Part shown: in pieces, positions 31,140 to 31,722 of the stretch
Layout: every line of letters starts with the position of its first letter
Position numbering within the stretch: the stretch's first letter is position 1
Source of the DNA: JAWODU01 sp046483125
GTDB lineage: Bacteria; Verrucomicrobiota; Kiritimatiellia; UBA8416; JAWODU01
Reading direction: 5' to 3'
Length of the DNA: 31,722 bases
NCBI GenBank assembly: GCA_046483125.1
Contig: JAWODU010000028.1
Coordinates: 1 to 31,722 of the forward strand
Notes under the pieces: model-generated
What the model was told of the DNA's origin: nothing
Database searches by the model: none
Seen by the model: the letters and a program-made list of their open reading frames with translations, nothing else
Made by a program: the position numbers and the translations under genes

Positions 31140-31391
31140 TTGCAATATCTCCCCGGCCGGGAAACCTATTATGTTACGGGGGAGTGCGGCAATGTCAACA
31201 TCGAAACCGAAGCATCGAAACCGAAGAAAATCCTCGACAGACTGCATGACATCATGCGGGTGAGGCGCTATTCCCTGCGAACGGAGAAGATCAGCCGCAC
31301 GTGGATTATCCGGTGCGTCCGTTTCCACGAAATGATGCATCAGACGGACTACGCCGGGCAGGCAGGAGTTACAGGATCGAAGAGGGTGTGA
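31140..31391 (+). pseudogene. Integron-type tyrosine recombinase N-terminal remnant (right copy)
   Basis: An 83-residue frame (apparent TTG start; no ATG upstream before a stop). KKILDRLHDIMRVRRYSLRTEKISRTWIIRCVRFHEMMHQT is the SAM-like N-terminal domain of integron integrases, which begin around LLDxVRxxxRxxHYSxRTEExYVxWIRRFIxFHxxRHP. The match ends after HQT; the remaining DYAGQAGVTGSKRV is unrelated, and the catalytic domain with its RHRY residues is missing. It is divergent from the minus-strand cassettes on its left, as intI is in integrons. IntI-specific assignment versus general XerC-type is inferred because the diagnostic patch lies in the lost part. Confidence 0.65.
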
Positions 31392-31393
31392 CC

Positions 31394-31433
31394 TGCCGTC
31401 AATTATGCGGCCATAGGCGCATAATTGACGGCA
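31394..31433. repeat. Perfect 16-bp inverted repeat
   Basis: TGCCGTCAATTATGCG (31394-31409) and CGCATAATTGACGGCA (31418-31433) are exact reverse complements around an 8-base loop. It starts three bases after the recombinase remnant ends. It has no T-tract. It could be an insertion-sequence end or repeat of REP type. Confidence 0.7.
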
Positions 31434-31562
31434 AATTATCCTGTTGATCCGCCGCGGCGGATTGATCCCGTCTAAATTCTCTCCATGTCCTCGATTTCAT
31501 TTTTCATGTTATTTTGTGACACTACCTTATTGGGTGTAAACGAAGAAAGTGGGTAGACAGTC

Positions 31563-31722
31563 CTAAGCTGCGGCCTTGAGTTCCATCAATTGGCACTGTC
31601 GGCGGTGAATCCAGTAGTTGTCATAGGTTTTGCTGATAATGGAGCATCGGATATTGAGGATGTTCTGTGCGCCATAGATTCTCCAGAACATGCCGGATTG
31701 TTTTGTTCTTTTGCCGACAACC
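31563..31722 (-). CDS. Transposase C-terminal fragment (ISKra4-like), runs off the window
   Basis: Minus-strand frame to TAG at 31563-31565. It ends with VGKRTKQSGMFWRIYGAQNI, followed by LNIRCSIISKTYDNYWIHRR. This C-terminal pattern, K-R-x-K-x-S-G-M-x-W-x-x-x-G-A-x-x-I-L-x-x-R, is that of ISKra4-type transposases. The N-terminal and catalytic part lies beyond the right edge, so completeness cannot be judged. The adjoining 31434-31562 holds no gene and presumably includes the IS terminus. Confidence 0.6.
   Translation of the reverse strand, partial: VVGKRTKQSGMFWRIYGAQNILNIRCSIISKTYDNYWIHRRQCQLMELKAAA

Noticed and set aside
1..31722. CRISPR array or complete phage
   Set aside because: No regularly spaced direct repeats with unique spacers, and no phage structural or replication genes, were seen.

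Overview
The window looks like a chromosomal segment of a Gram-negative bacterium of the PVC superphylum (Verrucomicrobiota / Kiritimatiellota / Lentisphaerota side). The evidence is a pilus-like operon with the architecture of Akkermansia Amuc_1102 to Amuc_1098, a pseudopilin with a C-terminal H-X9-DG motif, and an exonuclease-coaE-rho block in the place of the polA-coaE-rho order I recall from chlamydiae. The species cannot be named from the sequence alone.

Positions 1-4400 hold a palindromic repeat region, a fused para-aminobenzoate gene (pabB-pabC), GTP cyclohydrolase IB (folE2), a tRNA-Arg(CCU) on the minus strand and a type IV pseudopilin. Positions 4400-13150 hold a five-gene envelope pilus/secretion operon. 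It comprises an exported Amuc_1102-like protein, a PilM-PilN fusion, a PilO-like Amuc_1100 relative, an Amuc_1099-like protein with a zinc ribbon and calcium-type repeats, and a secretin with a very long acidic N-terminal extension. Positions 13195-19580 are a housekeeping run: stand-alone 5'-3' exonuclease, coaE, rho, tig, clpP, clpX. Positions 19590-22177 (minus) are a purine nucleoside phosphorylase, CCA-adding enzyme and panD operon. A KamA-type radical SAM enzyme and a sigma-54-dependent response regulator follow.

From about 25.0 kb to the right edge the character changes completely. Short, mostly minus-strand accessory genes are each followed by a palindromic site with GTTCGGY/GTTGGGT-type core ends. 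Two remnants of an integron-type tyrosine recombinase lie on the plus strand, at 27.24-27.34 kb and 31.14-31.39 kb. In each case the cassettes run leftward away from the remnant, which is the geometry of an integron. I read this as a decaying sedentary chromosomal integron, probably two platforms in tandem. Its cargo includes two toxin-antitoxin cassettes (one toxin killed by a nonsense codon), a VIT1-like membrane protein, a GNAT acetyltransferase, a lipoprotein, a retropepsin-like aspartyl protease, a frameshifted aldo/keto-reductase-like pseudogene, a short alkyltransferase-like protein and a group II intron 3'-end remnant. The C-terminus of a transposase runs off the right end.
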